A stretch of DNA of 64,000 nucleotides, taken from assembly GCA_050246115.1 (NCBI GenBank), contig JBFWWP010000008.1:101190-165189 (forward strand), read 5' to 3'. Under the pieces are notes generated by a model. That model was given only the letters and a program-made list of their open reading frames with translations. It did no database searches and was not told where the DNA came from. Origin of the DNA: JBFWWP01 sp050246115 (GTDB taxonomy: Bacteria > Planctomycetota > UBA8108 > UBA1146 > JAJFFE01). The position numbers and the translations under genes were made by a program. Positions within the stretch are counted from its first letter, which is position 1; each line of letters opens with the position of its first letter. Positions 34,582-43,098 of the stretch are shown in pieces.

Positions 34582-35493
34582 GTGAACCGCGACCCTGCCC
34601 TGGAAGACCCTGCCGCGGGGACGAGCAACGAGTCCATCGAGCTTCTTCGCGCCTGGATCGAGGCCCCGGGGGCATGGACGGTCCTGGTGTTGGGATCCGT
34701 CGTGGTGACCGCGTTGGCTGGCGTCGGCCTGTGGGCCATCTTGACCTGGGGCTCCCGTGAGCGGCCTGGTTCCCTGCCCGCGCCGCGGTGGAACGGGTCC
34801 GACGTTGCCCTGGTATTCTGCTTCTGGCTCGGCCTCCAGTTCCTGGCCGGCAGCGCGGCGAGTCTGTGGCCGCTCGTGTGGGGCGAGGATGGTGGCCCGA
34901 TCGCCGAACTCGTTCGTTACGCTCTGCTGATGATGGTGAACTTGTTCACCTCCGTGGTGATCCTCATGCTCCCCGCGCTCCGCTACCGTCAGGGTCTCGA
35001 GGTCTACGGACTCGAGGCACGACGGGCTGGGCCCGGTCTCCTACTCGGCTTGTTGAGCTATGCCGCGACCATTCCGGCCCTATTCGTGCTCATGCTCGTT
35101 TGGGTTGCCACTCTGGTCAGCCTGAACCACGCTGCCGAGCCGCAGCCCGCCATCGCGGTGTTCGCGCGACTCTTGGAGGCCCGCGACATCGTCGGCCTCG
35201 CCCTGTTCGTGCTCCTGACCGTGGTCGGGGCCCCGATTCTCGAGGAGTGCTTGTTTCGAGGACTTCTCTTCCGTTGGCTCGACCACCGACTCGGAGCCGG
35301 ACTCGCCATGGTGATCTCGGGGCTCCTCTTCGGTGCCATTCATGTACACGCGATCGCTGTCGTGCCAACCGCTGTCCTCGGGATGCTGCTCGCGTTCCTC
35401 TACCACCGCACGAACAACCTCTGGTTGTGCGTCGGCTTCCACGCGCTGTTCAACGGCGGTCAGCTCGCGATCATGGTCCAGTCGGCGTCGTGA
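34582..35493 (+). CDS. CPBP-family intramembrane metalloprotease
   Basis: Polytopic membrane protein of 303 residues with about eight hydrophobic segments. The ABI/CPBP metal-binding motifs are present: EECLFRGLLFRW (Glu-Glu at about 221), FGAIHVHAI (His about 255) and a final GFHALFNGG. Members include Rce1-like CAAX proteases and bacteriocin self-immunity proteins; the substrate here cannot be deduced. The start is GTG at 34582, 49 bases after thiG, so it may be read through from the thi operon, though a functional link is not implied. Confidence 0.87.
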   Translation: MNRDPALEDPAAGTSNESIELLRAWIEAPGAWTVLVLGSVVVTALAGVGLWAILTWGSRERPGSLPAPRWNGSDVALVFCFWLGLQFLAGSAASLWPLVWGEDGGPIAELVRYALLMMVNLFTSVVILMLPALRYRQGLEVYGLEARRAGPGLLLGLLSYAATIPALFVLMLVWVATLVSLNHAAEPQPAIAVFARLLEARDIVGLALFVLLTVVGAPILEECLFRGLLFRWLDHRLGAGLAMVISGLLFGAIHVHAIAVVPTAVLGMLLAFLYHRTNNLWLCVGFHALFNGGQLAIMVQSAS

Positions 35494-35633
35494 ATCGGAG
35501 CCGAGGCGTGGCCGAACGGGCAGTGCGGGCAGTCTCTGACGAGTTCTGGGCCGGCGCTTCGTCGAGTCAGCCTCGGATCGGGCCGGTGGCGCGATGGAGC
35601 CCCGTTTCCGTCGAGTCCGTGCGCGCTTCACGG

Positions 35634-35639
35634 TAGAAT
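35634..35639 (+). promoter_or_regulatory. Possible -10 giving a leaderless transcript
   Basis: TAGAAT ends six bases before the ATG at 35646, which has no Shine-Dalgarno sequence. A start of transcription at or next to the ATG would follow. The -35 is unclear. Confidence 0.33.
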
Positions 35640-35645
35640 CCGGGC

Positions 35646-36608
35646 ATGATTCCGATCGGCCAACAGATCAAGCAGCTTCGCGAAGAGAAGCGCATCACCG
35701 GTAAGGACCTCGCGCAGCGCATCGGGCTCTCGCAGTCCCAAATGTCGCGCCTCGAGCAAGGGCAGCGGCGCGTGGACTCAGAAGTCCTGCAGCGCATCGC
35801 GGAAGCCTTGGGGGTGCCGCCGTCGCGCTTCTTCGCGGAGCTGGCTGCGGACCCCGATCCGCTGTCGGCGCGACGCGAGAAGGAACTCTCGGTCGCCAAC
35901 GTTCACGGCGAACTCGGACGGCGCATCCGTCATGAGCGGCGTCAGCGGCACCTGACGGCGGAAGACCTCGCGCGGAAGACGGGTCAGACGAAGGCGTACG
36001 TCATCGCCATCGAGGAGGGCCGCAGGAACGGCCTCGAGGGCGACTTCCTCCGCAAGGCCTGTCGGCTCCTGGGTATCGACCCGTTTTCGGTGATCGAGAT
36101 CGAAGAGCGCATCATCGACAATCTCAAGGAACGCCTGCACCGGCTCGACCGCGACCGCGCCGCCGTGGCTGCCGGTGTCGTGGTCGATGGCGCTCGCGGT
36201 ACACCGATTCTCGTCGGGGACGAGTCGTTGTATCCCGCCGAGTTCGATGACAACGGCCAGCCGATCGCAGCCGTCGAGGGGTTCCTGACGCTACCGGACC
36301 TCTGGGGGCGCACCACTTTCGCACTGCGCGTGCGTGGCGACGAGATGGATCCGGGTCACGAGCCTCGCTTCGTCGAGGGCGACCTCGTGGTCTTTGCCAC
36401 CGACCGCGCCGCTGCCTCGGGTGAGTACGCGTTCGTGCGCGACGTGCGGAACCGGACCGTGTTCCGGCGGCTCTTCCTCGATGCGGACGCGACCGTTCGC
36501 CTGCAGGCGGCCCGAGCCGACATCGCACCCCTGCTGCTCCCGGTCGCTGAGATCCGCAGCGCCTGGCCGCTGGTGGCTCTCGTACGCTCCCAACTTCCGG
36601 GCGCGTGA
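35646..36608 (+). CDS. Double-HTH XRE-type regulator with S24/LexA-like C-terminal domain
   Basis: The product is 320 residues. The first helix-turn-helix (about 4-64) reads GQQIKQLREEKRITGKDLAQRIGLSQSQMSRLEQGQ; a second (about 88-146) reads RRIRHERRQRHLTAEDLARKTGQTKAYVIAIEEG. The C-terminal part (about 215-318) matches the S24 peptidase fold of LexA and CI-type repressors (FALRVRGDEMDPGHEPRFVEGDLVVF). The serine position of the usual GDSM is Glu (GDEM), and the Lys position reads Arg in TVFRRLF, so autocleavage looks impossible. It may sense a ligand or partner instead. Other genes under its control are not evident. Confidence 0.85.
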   Translation: MIPIGQQIKQLREEKRITGKDLAQRIGLSQSQMSRLEQGQRRVDSEVLQRIAEALGVPPSRFFAELAADPDPLSARREKELSVANVHGELGRRIRHERRQRHLTAEDLARKTGQTKAYVIAIEEGRRNGLEGDFLRKACRLLGIDPFSVIEIEERIIDNLKERLHRLDRDRAAVAAGVVVDGARGTPILVGDESLYPAEFDDNGQPIAAVEGFLTLPDLWGRTTFALRVRGDEMDPGHEPRFVEGDLVVFATDRAAASGEYAFVRDVRNRTVFRRLFLDADATVRLQAARADIAPLLLPVAEIRSAWPLVALVRSQLPGA

Positions 36609-36718
36609 TCTTCACTCACGTCCCCGTTCGATCCGAACGTCGGTCGTACAGGAGGCCAAGAGTCAACCGCGGTGGCGAGCACTGCGGCCGGCGTAGGCGT
36701 CTTCGGGTTGAAGTGGAT

Positions 36719-36737
36719 GCGGCTGCGCCGCAGCCGC
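36719..36737. repeat. Nine-base perfect palindrome
   Basis: GCGGCTGCG and its reverse complement around a single C, just before the stronger hairpin at 36775, in the gap between convergent genes. Confidence 0.4.
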
Positions 36738-36774
36738 GAGGGCGACTCCCCGGATTGCCCCCTTGAAGTGAGCC

Positions 36775-36813
36775 GGTCCCAAGGCAAGCGCGACACGCGC
36801 TTACCTTGGGACC
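36775..36813. terminator. Strong hairpin between convergent genes
   Basis: Eighteen-base arms (36775-36792 and 36796-36813) with one mismatch around an ACA loop, located between the stops of the regulator (36608) and the toroid protein (36835). A bidirectional terminator is likely, although neither side has a T-tract. Confidence 0.55.
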
Positions 36814-36834
36814 AGGCACGGTTCGCTCGAATTC

Positions 36835-38436
36835 CTACTCGGTGCGCTCGAAGCGATAGTAGACCTCGAGGGTCATCGCGTTGATCGCGGTCGCGTACAC
36901 GCGGCCGCCAGCGAGTCCCCATTCCCCAATCGGGTCCCAACTGCCGTCTTCGCACCCGAGTTGGCGCTGGTTGGGGACGAGCGCCTGCTGCATCTTGATG
37001 TTCCAGTCCTTCCAGGCCGAGCCTCCGTATTGGAACATCGCATACGTCGCGTAGTACCAGTAGTACATGTTGATCTTCGAGAGCTGTTTGCCACGCTGTC
37101 GGGCCCAGGTCGGCGGCTCCTTCTCGAGGATGCCGATGCCCTTCGTGATGTCATCCGAGCGGCGATTTTCGCCCGCAAACAGGCGACACAGTACGGCCAC
37201 AGCGGTCATGCACGAAGGCTCCTTGGAGAACGGGTAGGGCTCTGGATAGCCCTTGAGCAACTTGGACCCGGCGTCCCCCGGGGTTTCGTAACCGGTCCGC
37301 CCGCTGATCTTCGCGGTGCTGCGCGCGAACCACGCGAGCGCCCAGTCGAAGTGCTGCGTGAATTTTTCCTTGTCCGTGTTGACCAGGCGAATCGCCGCAC
37401 AGCTCTTCGAAGTCTTGAGAGCGAGTACCATCCAGCCCGTGACCGAGGTGTCGTTGGTGCCGCCCTTGAACTTGTACTTCCAGCCGAAGCCTTCGTTCTG
37501 GGAGGCCATGCAGAAATTGGTCGCCGCCTCCACCGAGCGCTGGAGTTTGAGACGGTCTTGGCTCAGGAACAGGAGCTCACCCATGGCCATGGTGGCGATG
37601 GCATGGCTGTACATCCACTCCTCGGCCGTCGTCGGGCCGTAGCGACCGATCTGGTCCGGATTCTCGCCGTCCTTCATGACTTGCTGCTTGAGCATCCAGT
37701 CCATGGCGCGCTTCATGACCGTGCGGAACTCTTTGACTTCGCCGTCCCGGTGGGTGTGTGCGTAGCCCAAGAACGCGAGCATCGCGAGGCCGGTCAGGCC
37801 CACGTCGTGATCCGCGAACCCACGCCCGTCCGAGAAGCCCTCTTCGGCCATCGCGCACGGCTTGCTGGGATCCTTGCACTGGTGGAAGAAGTCGGCTCCC
37901 GACCAGTGTCCATCGGGGTGCTGGTGGCGCCTCAGCCAGTGCAGTGCCGCGAGAACCGCCGCCTCGGTTGCCTCGCTGCCCCCTTCGCGGGACAGGGATC
38001 CGCGGCCCGAGCGGTTGCCGTACGCGCCGGCAGCGCCGCCGCCGGTCCCGAACGCATCGTTGACCGAGTCGGCTTGCAGGTTCTTGTTCGTGAGTTTGTT
38101 CTCGTCGACGCCCTTGGGAATCTCGGCCTTGACCTCATCCGGCTTCAGCTTGAGGATCGGCTTCTTCTTCTCCGGCTCGAGGATCTCCGGCTTCTTGACC
38201 ATGTCGCGCTTGGTTCTGGGGTCGTAGGTCTGGGGCTTGAACTCCCGCTTCACGACCGTCTGGGTCTCCGGCGCGTCATCCTCGGTCTTGAGGAGCACGA
38301 TGCCGCCGATGAAGAGGACCAGGATCACGTGCGCGACCGCGGAAATGGCCCAGTAGGGGGTTTCGGTGAGCCAGCCCGGGAGCCGGCTTTCCGGCTCTTC
38401 GTAGCCCCCGTCTTGATCGTCATATTCTTCTGCCAT
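36835..38436 (-). CDS. TonB-like-anchored alpha/alpha-toroid (prenyltransferase/squalene-cyclase-like) protein, copy 1
   Basis: The product is 533 residues; GGAGGACCC precedes the ATG at 38436. A cytosolic acidic N terminus is followed by one membrane helix (about 28-50, ISAVAHVILVLFIGGIVLL). A Pro/Lys-rich linker (VVKREFKPQTYDPRTKRDMVKKP) resembles TonB/TolA anchors. A Gly-rich hinge precedes repeats of the prenyltransferase/squalene-oxidase class: AALHWLRRHQHPDGHWSGADF, DVGLTGLAMLAFLGYAHTHRDGE, TGWMVLALKTSK, MYYWYYATYAMFQYGG, GCEDGSWDPIGEWGLAGGRVYATA. Several Cys and Trp residues are conserved. No catalytic Asp-box (DxDD) is visible, so enzyme activity is doubtful; a binding role outside the membrane is more likely. 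Copy 2 follows at 38565. Confidence 0.82.
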   Translation of the reverse strand: MAEEYDDQDGGYEEPESRLPGWLTETPYWAISAVAHVILVLFIGGIVLLKTEDDAPETQTVVKREFKPQTYDPRTKRDMVKKPEILEPEKKKPILKLKPDEVKAEIPKGVDENKLTNKNLQADSVNDAFGTGGGAAGAYGNRSGRGSLSREGGSEATEAAVLAALHWLRRHQHPDGHWSGADFFHQCKDPSKPCAMAEEGFSDGRGFADHDVGLTGLAMLAFLGYAHTHRDGEVKEFRTVMKRAMDWMLKQQVMKDGENPDQIGRYGPTTAEEWMYSHAIATMAMGELLFLSQDRLKLQRSVEAATNFCMASQNEGFGWKYKFKGGTNDTSVTGWMVLALKTSKSCAAIRLVNTDKEKFTQHFDWALAWFARSTAKISGRTGYETPGDAGSKLLKGYPEPYPFSKEPSCMTAVAVLCRLFAGENRRSDDITKGIGILEKEPPTWARQRGKQLSKINMYYWYYATYAMFQYGGSAWKDWNIKMQQALVPNQRQLGCEDGSWDPIGEWGLAGGRVYATAINAMTLEVYYRFERTE

Positions 38437-38564
38437 CGGGTCCTCCGTGCTGAAAGTTGTGCCTTGCCTGGGGGTGTCCGGCCCGGGATGCCAGGCCCAA
38501 AGCGACCCCTATCCTCTCTGCGAAATGCCACCATGTCAATGGCCGCGATTGCGGTTTTGGCAAC

Positions 38565-40169
38565 CTACTGGGTACGCTGGAATCGATAGTAGACCTCGAG
38601 GGTCATCGCGTTGATCGCGGTCGCGTACACGCGGCCCCCGGCCAGTCCCCATTCCCCAACCGGATCCCAACTGCCGTCCTCGCACCCGAGTCGGCGCTGA
38701 TTGGGCAGGAGCGCTGCTTGCATCGCCAAGTTCCAGTCCTTCCAGGCCTGTCCTCCGTACTGAAACATCGCGTACGTCGCGTAGTACCAGTAGTACATGT
38801 TGATCTTCGACATCTGTTTGCCTCGCTGTCGGGCCCAGGTCGGCGGCTCCTGCGCTAGAACGCTGACCCCCTTTTTGATGTCGTCGGAGCGGTGATTCTC
38901 GCCGGCGAACAAACGGCACAGTAAGGCCACGGCGGTCATGCACGAGGGTTCCTTGGAGAATGGGTAGGGCTCCGGGTAGCCCGTGAGCAACTTGGACCCG
39001 GCGTCCCCCGGCGCCTCGTAGCCGGTCCGCCCGCTGATCTTCGCAGTGCTCCGTGCGAACCACGCGAGCGCCCAGTCGAAGTGCTGTGTGAACTTCTCCT
39101 TGTCCGTGTTGACCAGGCGCAGCGCCGCACAGCTCTTCGAGGTCTTGAGAGCGAGCACCATCCAGCCCGTGACCGAGGTGTCGTTGGTGCCGCCCTTGTA
39201 CTTGTACTTCCAGCCGAAGCCTTCGTTCTGGGACGCCATGCAGAAATGGGTCGCCGCCTCCACCGAGCGCCGGAGTTTGAGACGGTCTTGGCTCAGGAAC
39301 AGGAGCTCACCCATGGCCATGGTGGCGATGGCATGGCTGTACATCCACTCCTCGGCCGTCGTCGGGCCGTAGCGACCGACGTGGTCGGGATTCTCGCCGT
39401 CCTTCATGACTTGCTGCGCGAGCATCCAGTCCATGGCGCGCTTCATGACCGTTCGGAACTCTCTGACTTCGCCGTCCCGGTGGGTGTGTGCGTAGCCCAA
39501 GAACGCGAGCATCGCGAGGCCGGTCAGGCCCACGTCGTGATCCGCGAACCCACGGCCGTCCGAGTAGCCCTCGTCGGCCATCGCGCACGGCTTGCTGGGA
39601 TCGTCGCACTGGTGACGGAAGTCGGCTCCCGACCAGTGTCCATCCGGGTGCTGGTGGCGCCGTAGCCAGTGCAGTGCCGCGAGAACCGCCGCCTCGGTTG
39701 CCTTGTTCCCCCCTTCGCGGGACAGGGATCCGCGGCCCGAGCGGTTGCCGTACGCGCTGGCATCACCCCCGCCGCCGATCGCGAACGCGTCGTTGATCGC
39801 CTCGGCCTCCAGATTCTTGTTCGTGAGCTTGTTCTCGTCGACGCCGTTGGGAATCTCTGCCTGGATCTCGTTTGGCTTGTGCTTGACGATCGGCTGCTCC
39901 CTCTCCGTCTCGGTGATCACGGGCTTCTTGATCACGTCGCGATCGGCTCGGGGGTCGTAGGGTTGGGGCTTGAACTCCGCCCTCACGACCGTCCGCACCT
40001 CGGGCCTCTTGTCCTCCGTTTGGAGCAGCACGATGCCGCCGATGAAGAGCACGAGGATCACGTGCGCGACCGCCGAGATAGCCCAGTAGGGAGTCTCGGT
40101 GAGCCAGCCCGGGAGCCGGCTCGCTGGCGGGTCGTGGTCCGCGTGTCGATCGTCACGTTCTTCCATCAT
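38565..40169 (-). CDS. TonB-like-anchored alpha/alpha-toroid protein, copy 2
   Basis: Tandem paralogue of the gene at 36835. The product is 534 residues from the ATG at 40169, with GGAGGACCCC directly upstream as in copy 1; 22 further residues upstream are an unlikely extension. The membrane helix and the whole toroid domain are nearly identical to copy 1, at DNA level too (for example about 39171-39230 against 37441-37500). The linker between them (about residues 55-115) has diverged strongly in sequence while keeping its Lys/Pro/Glu character. The intergenic distance is 128 bases. The pattern suggests recent duplication or gene conversion with different partner specificity in the linker. 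Confidence 0.82.
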   Translation of the reverse strand: MMEERDDRHADHDPPASRLPGWLTETPYWAISAVAHVILVLFIGGIVLLQTEDKRPEVRTVVRAEFKPQPYDPRADRDVIKKPVITETEREQPIVKHKPNEIQAEIPNGVDENKLTNKNLEAEAINDAFAIGGGGDASAYGNRSGRGSLSREGGNKATEAAVLAALHWLRRHQHPDGHWSGADFRHQCDDPSKPCAMADEGYSDGRGFADHDVGLTGLAMLAFLGYAHTHRDGEVREFRTVMKRAMDWMLAQQVMKDGENPDHVGRYGPTTAEEWMYSHAIATMAMGELLFLSQDRLKLRRSVEAATHFCMASQNEGFGWKYKYKGGTNDTSVTGWMVLALKTSKSCAALRLVNTDKEKFTQHFDWALAWFARSTAKISGRTGYEAPGDAGSKLLTGYPEPYPFSKEPSCMTAVALLCRLFAGENHRSDDIKKGVSVLAQEPPTWARQRGKQMSKINMYYWYYATYAMFQYGGQAWKDWNLAMQAALLPNQRRLGCEDGSWDPVGEWGLAGGRVYATAINAMTLEVYYRFQRTQ

Positions 40170-40740
40170 GGGGTCCTCCACACCGAAAGTTGTCTGGCTC
40201 GGGGCCCCGGTCCGGGGGCCGCCTTCTGCCAGCAACGCCGCGATCCTGTCCGTGACGTGCCACTGGGGTCCGCGGGCGTCTTGGAGTTTGGTTCACGCCG
40301 CCGCCCGCCGGTGGGTGCCTCCCTTCGCTCCTGAACGGATTTGGGTGACCTCGCAGCCCCTGTCGGCCGCGACGGAGAGCCACCCTGGCTGCTCTCTCAT
40401 CCCGCTTCATCGTCCCGGGGCAATGCGGATCTGTCAATCAAAAGTTGTGTTTTTGGCATACGGCGTGGTCTTACGCCGCCGGCAACGGAGTCAAGCTCTT
40501 TTCATTGAGTATCTTACGACTCGTCGCCCGAGTTTTCGGCTCACGGCCTCCACGGGCGCCCGGAGTGCTCCGCGGACGCGATCCTCGATCCGAAGCGGGC
40601 CAAGCCGGACCCCGGCTCGACCCGTTCACCAGGGTTCCTTCCGACCCCGAACACGGGGCGAGAGAGCGCTCTGGCCGCGCGTCGAGGCGAGGACGGGGTC
40701 ATGTTCGGATGCCGTTTCCCGGCGCTGACTTGCAGACGTC

Positions 40741-40790
40741 GCGAGCTTTTGTACTTTACATTTTATAAATCGCAATTTACTCTCCCCTCA
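40741..40790. other. A+T-rich patch
   Basis: Includes TTTTGTACTTTACATTTTAT and AAATCGCAATTTAC, far richer in A+T than the rest of the window. It could be a promoter, a protein-binding site or a trace of transferred DNA. Confidence 0.4.
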
Positions 40791-40832
40791 GTCCGGCTGC
40801 CGGAGGGAGTTTGGGAGTGTCGGACGACTCTA

Positions 40833-41000
40833 TTGGGAATCCCAAGGTTACGCGGCGTACCTCTCTCCGGCGCTTTTTCCTCGCACGAACGACCTGCGGA
40901 TCTTGCCGAAGGCCCCCCTGGCCAAGGGGGGCTGCCACCAACACGTTTGCCTACCAGAACGGCCTCCTACGGGGATGGACCCAGTCCCTTCGGGAGGCCC
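40833..41000. other. Cluster of hairpins, possible structured RNA
   Basis: Three inverted repeats in 170 bases: TTGGGA-A-TCCCAA (40833-40845); GCCCCCCT-5-AGGGGGGC (40912-40932); and GGCCTCC (40961-40967) with GGAGGCC (40993-40999) enclosing an inner GGGGA/TCCC pair. They match no RNA family that I recognise. Confidence 0.35.
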
Positions 41001-41360
41001 TCTCCTTTTCTCCAGGTCGCCTGGCGTGTGAGTCCTGGATCGCCCCCGATTGTCGTTGACGGTCTACGCTGGGCTGGCCGTTACGGGTGCCCGACCTGGC
41101 TTCGACCCGCTGCTCGTGCTCCCCTCGACGGGTGACGCCCGATGGCGCCCGGCTGGCGGCCGCAGGCTCCCGCAACCGATTCACGCCGCGCCCGCTTCGC
41201 GACTCGCCCCGAATCGGCGTATTCACGACCCACTCCCGTTCGCGCATTGGCGCGTTGGGTGAAGGGGACTCGGCGGTGCCGCGGTGCCGCGTTGGCTTTC
41301 CGAACGCCCCGAGAGCGGAATCGAGTCCCAAGGCAGCGTGGCGCAAGCCCGGATTGGGAC

Positions 41361-41366
41361 TAGAAT
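41361..41366 (+). promoter_or_regulatory. Possible -10 element for the DUF971 gene
   Basis: TAGAAT, 29 bases before the TTG at 41396, with no clear -35. Confidence 0.25.
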
Positions 41367-41395
41367 CAGCGGCTTTCCGACCCGAGGAGGGTGAC

Positions 41396-41737
41396 TTGGA
41401 GGATCGCTTTCGGCTGGAACTGCTCGAGCTTCTCGAGCCCGACCAGATGTTGGTCGTCTGGGGCGATGGACACGAGAGTCTCTACTCGTACCGTGCGTTG
41501 CGGCTGAGCTGTTCCTGTGCGCGCTGCGTGGACGAATGGTCGGGGCGTCCACTCCTCGACCCGGCGACCATTGCCGACTCGATTCGCGTGCGTTCGTGGG
41601 AGGCGACTGGGCGCTACGGCATCAATCTGCGGTTCACGGATGGCCACGGCTCGGGCATCTACACGACCAAGGCCCTGCGCGCCTTGTGCTCGTGCGGCGC
41701 GTGCGGCAGCGCCGCTGCGGAGAGACAGAGCGAGTGA
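41396..41737 (+). CDS. DUF971 / gamma-butyrobetaine hydroxylase N-terminal-like protein
   Basis: The product is 113 residues from a TTG at 41396, which stands five to seven bases after AGGAGGG; no ATG or GTG fits. The sequence shows the DUF971 pattern: LLVVWGDGHES-type strand (MLVVWGDGHESLYSYRALRLSC), cysteine pair SCSCARCVDEWSG, WEATGRYGINLRFTDGHGSGIYT, and a C-terminal Cys cluster CSCGACG. The zinc-like cysteines suggest metal binding. In other bacteria the domain occurs alone or next to Mrp/ApbC Fe-S proteins; none is adjacent here. Molecular function is not established. Confidence 0.82.
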   Translation: MEDRFRLELLELLEPDQMLVVWGDGHESLYSYRALRLSCSCARCVDEWSGRPLLDPATIADSIRVRSWEATGRYGINLRFTDGHGSGIYTTKALRALCSCGACGSAAAERQSE

Positions 41738-41922
41738 GCGGATTTCTTCGTTCGCGCTGCGGGCACCGTCTCCAGTCTGCATCGGCGTCTGTTTCGCGCA
41801 GCCGTTCGTCTTCCGTGCGTCGTGCTTTCGTGCATGATCCCCGTCGGGTCCGCTGCCGCCCGCGGGCGACGGCCCGCTCACTCTGCCCGCCGGGGCACGA
41901 GCTTCGGTAGAAGGAACTTCCA

Positions 41923-43098
41923 TTGCGCGCCTTGGGTCTGACCGCGGGTAGTCTGTGCCTCGTGCTTCTCGGCTTCTTCGCGGGGCAGTTGTTTCGTGCT
42001 GGACCGAGCAGTTCCTCGGCCGGTGAGGCTGGCTCGGGCGCGGTTCCGTCCGCGAGTGGCGCGAGCGCCGCAGCGCGGAAGCCGGTGGTGACGGCGCGCG
42101 CGATCATGGCGACGATCCGTGAGCGCGTGACCGGGAGCGGGCTCCTCGAAGCGGAGCGCTCGGTCACCGTCCCCGCGCGTGTGACCGGCCAGGTGGAGAT
42201 CCTCGAGGTCGAGGAAGGGAACTCGGTCGCGGCCGGGGCTCTGCTCTGCGCCGTCGATCGCGTGGCCCTCGAGATCGCCGAGCTCCAGGCCCGGTCGCAG
42301 CTAGCGCGCGACGAGGCGGACTTCCAGCGCATGGAAGAACTCAGCCGCCGAGAGCGCTCGATCGTCAGCACGAAAGAACTCCAGGACGCAGGCTTGGCCC
42401 GCGACCAATCCCGCGCAGCGCTCGAACGCGCCCGCCTCGAGCTCTCGCATGCGGAGTCGCGCGCGCCGTTCGCAGGCTTGGTGGTGGGGCGTTTCGTGGA
42501 CCACGGGCAGTACGTGAACGTCGGTGACCGACTCTTCACGATCGCCGACTTCGAGCCGTTCCTGGTCCGGCTCCACCTCCCCGAAAGCGATGCCAACCGT
42601 GTCGAGGTCGGTCAGCCAGCGGAACTACGCAGTGATCGCGAGGCCGAGAGCGTTGCCGTCGGACAGGTGCTTCGGATCAGCCCGGTCGTCGACCCGGCGA
42701 GTCTGAGCGTCGAGGTCACCGTGAGCTTCGACCGCGTTCCCGCCGAGGTTCGGGTCGGCTCTTTCGTCCGTGTCGATGTGATCACGCGGACTTACGCCGA
42801 CGTCGTGGTCGTGCCGCGCTCCGCCCTCTTGCGGCAGAAGGGCGCGCCTTCAGCTCTGTTTCGAGTCGACCCGAAGCAGATTGCGCACCGCGTCGAAGTG
42901 CGGACGGGCTACGAGGACGAGTCGGTCGTCGAGTTGATCGAGGGTGGACTCGCCGAGTACGACCTCGTGATCGTCGAAGGTCACCGTGAACTCAACGACC
43001 AGGACCCGGTGCACGAGTATCGGCGCGTCGCCGTGACCGGTAACCCGCTGTCGGTCATCCCGCAGAGCGACCCGCAGGAGCCACATCGTGGCGGCTGA
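41923..43098 (+). CDS. RND efflux periplasmic adaptor (HlyD/AcrA-type membrane fusion protein)
   Basis: Periplasmic adaptor that joins RND permeases to an outer-membrane channel. The product is 391 residues from the TTG at 41923 (AAGGA seven bases upstream). It has an N-terminal membrane anchor (LCLVLLGFFAGQLF) and a Ser/Gly-rich linker. The biotinyl-lipoyl half motifs are VPARVTGQVEILEVEEGNSVAAG and SRAPFAGLVVGRFVDHGQYVNVGDRLFTI, enclosing a short coiled-coil hairpin (about 105-165). Beta-barrel and membrane-proximal domains follow. The downstream permease starts at the base after its stop. No outer-membrane factor gene lies nearby. Confidence 0.92.
   Translation: MRALGLTAGSLCLVLLGFFAGQLFRAGPSSSSAGEAGSGAVPSASGASAAARKPVVTARAIMATIRERVTGSGLLEAERSVTVPARVTGQVEILEVEEGNSVAAGALLCAVDRVALEIAELQARSQLARDEADFQRMEELSRRERSIVSTKELQDAGLARDQSRAALERARLELSHAESRAPFAGLVVGRFVDHGQYVNVGDRLFTIADFEPFLVRLHLPESDANRVEVGQPAELRSDREAESVAVGQVLRISPVVDPASLSVEVTVSFDRVPAEVRVGSFVRVDVITRTYADVVVVPRSALLRQKGAPSALFRVDPKQIAHRVEVRTGYEDESVVELIEGGLAEYDLVIVEGHRELNDQDPVHEYRRVAVTGNPLSVIPQSDPQEPHRGG

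Larger units (their letters stand above)
40170..41395. other. Long region without a convincing gene
   Basis: These 1226 bases have only short frames with no Shine-Dalgarno signal or recognisable domain. The region holds an A+T-rich patch (40741-40790) and a set of hairpins (40833-41000), listed separately, in otherwise G+C-rich sequence. It also serves as upstream region for both flanking genes, which diverge. No tRNA or rRNA was recognised. Confidence 0.6.

Noticed and set aside
40099..41346. Several frames of 80-210 codons in the gene-free region
   Set aside because: They overlap each other on both strands, lack ribosome-binding sites and have no recognisable sequence.
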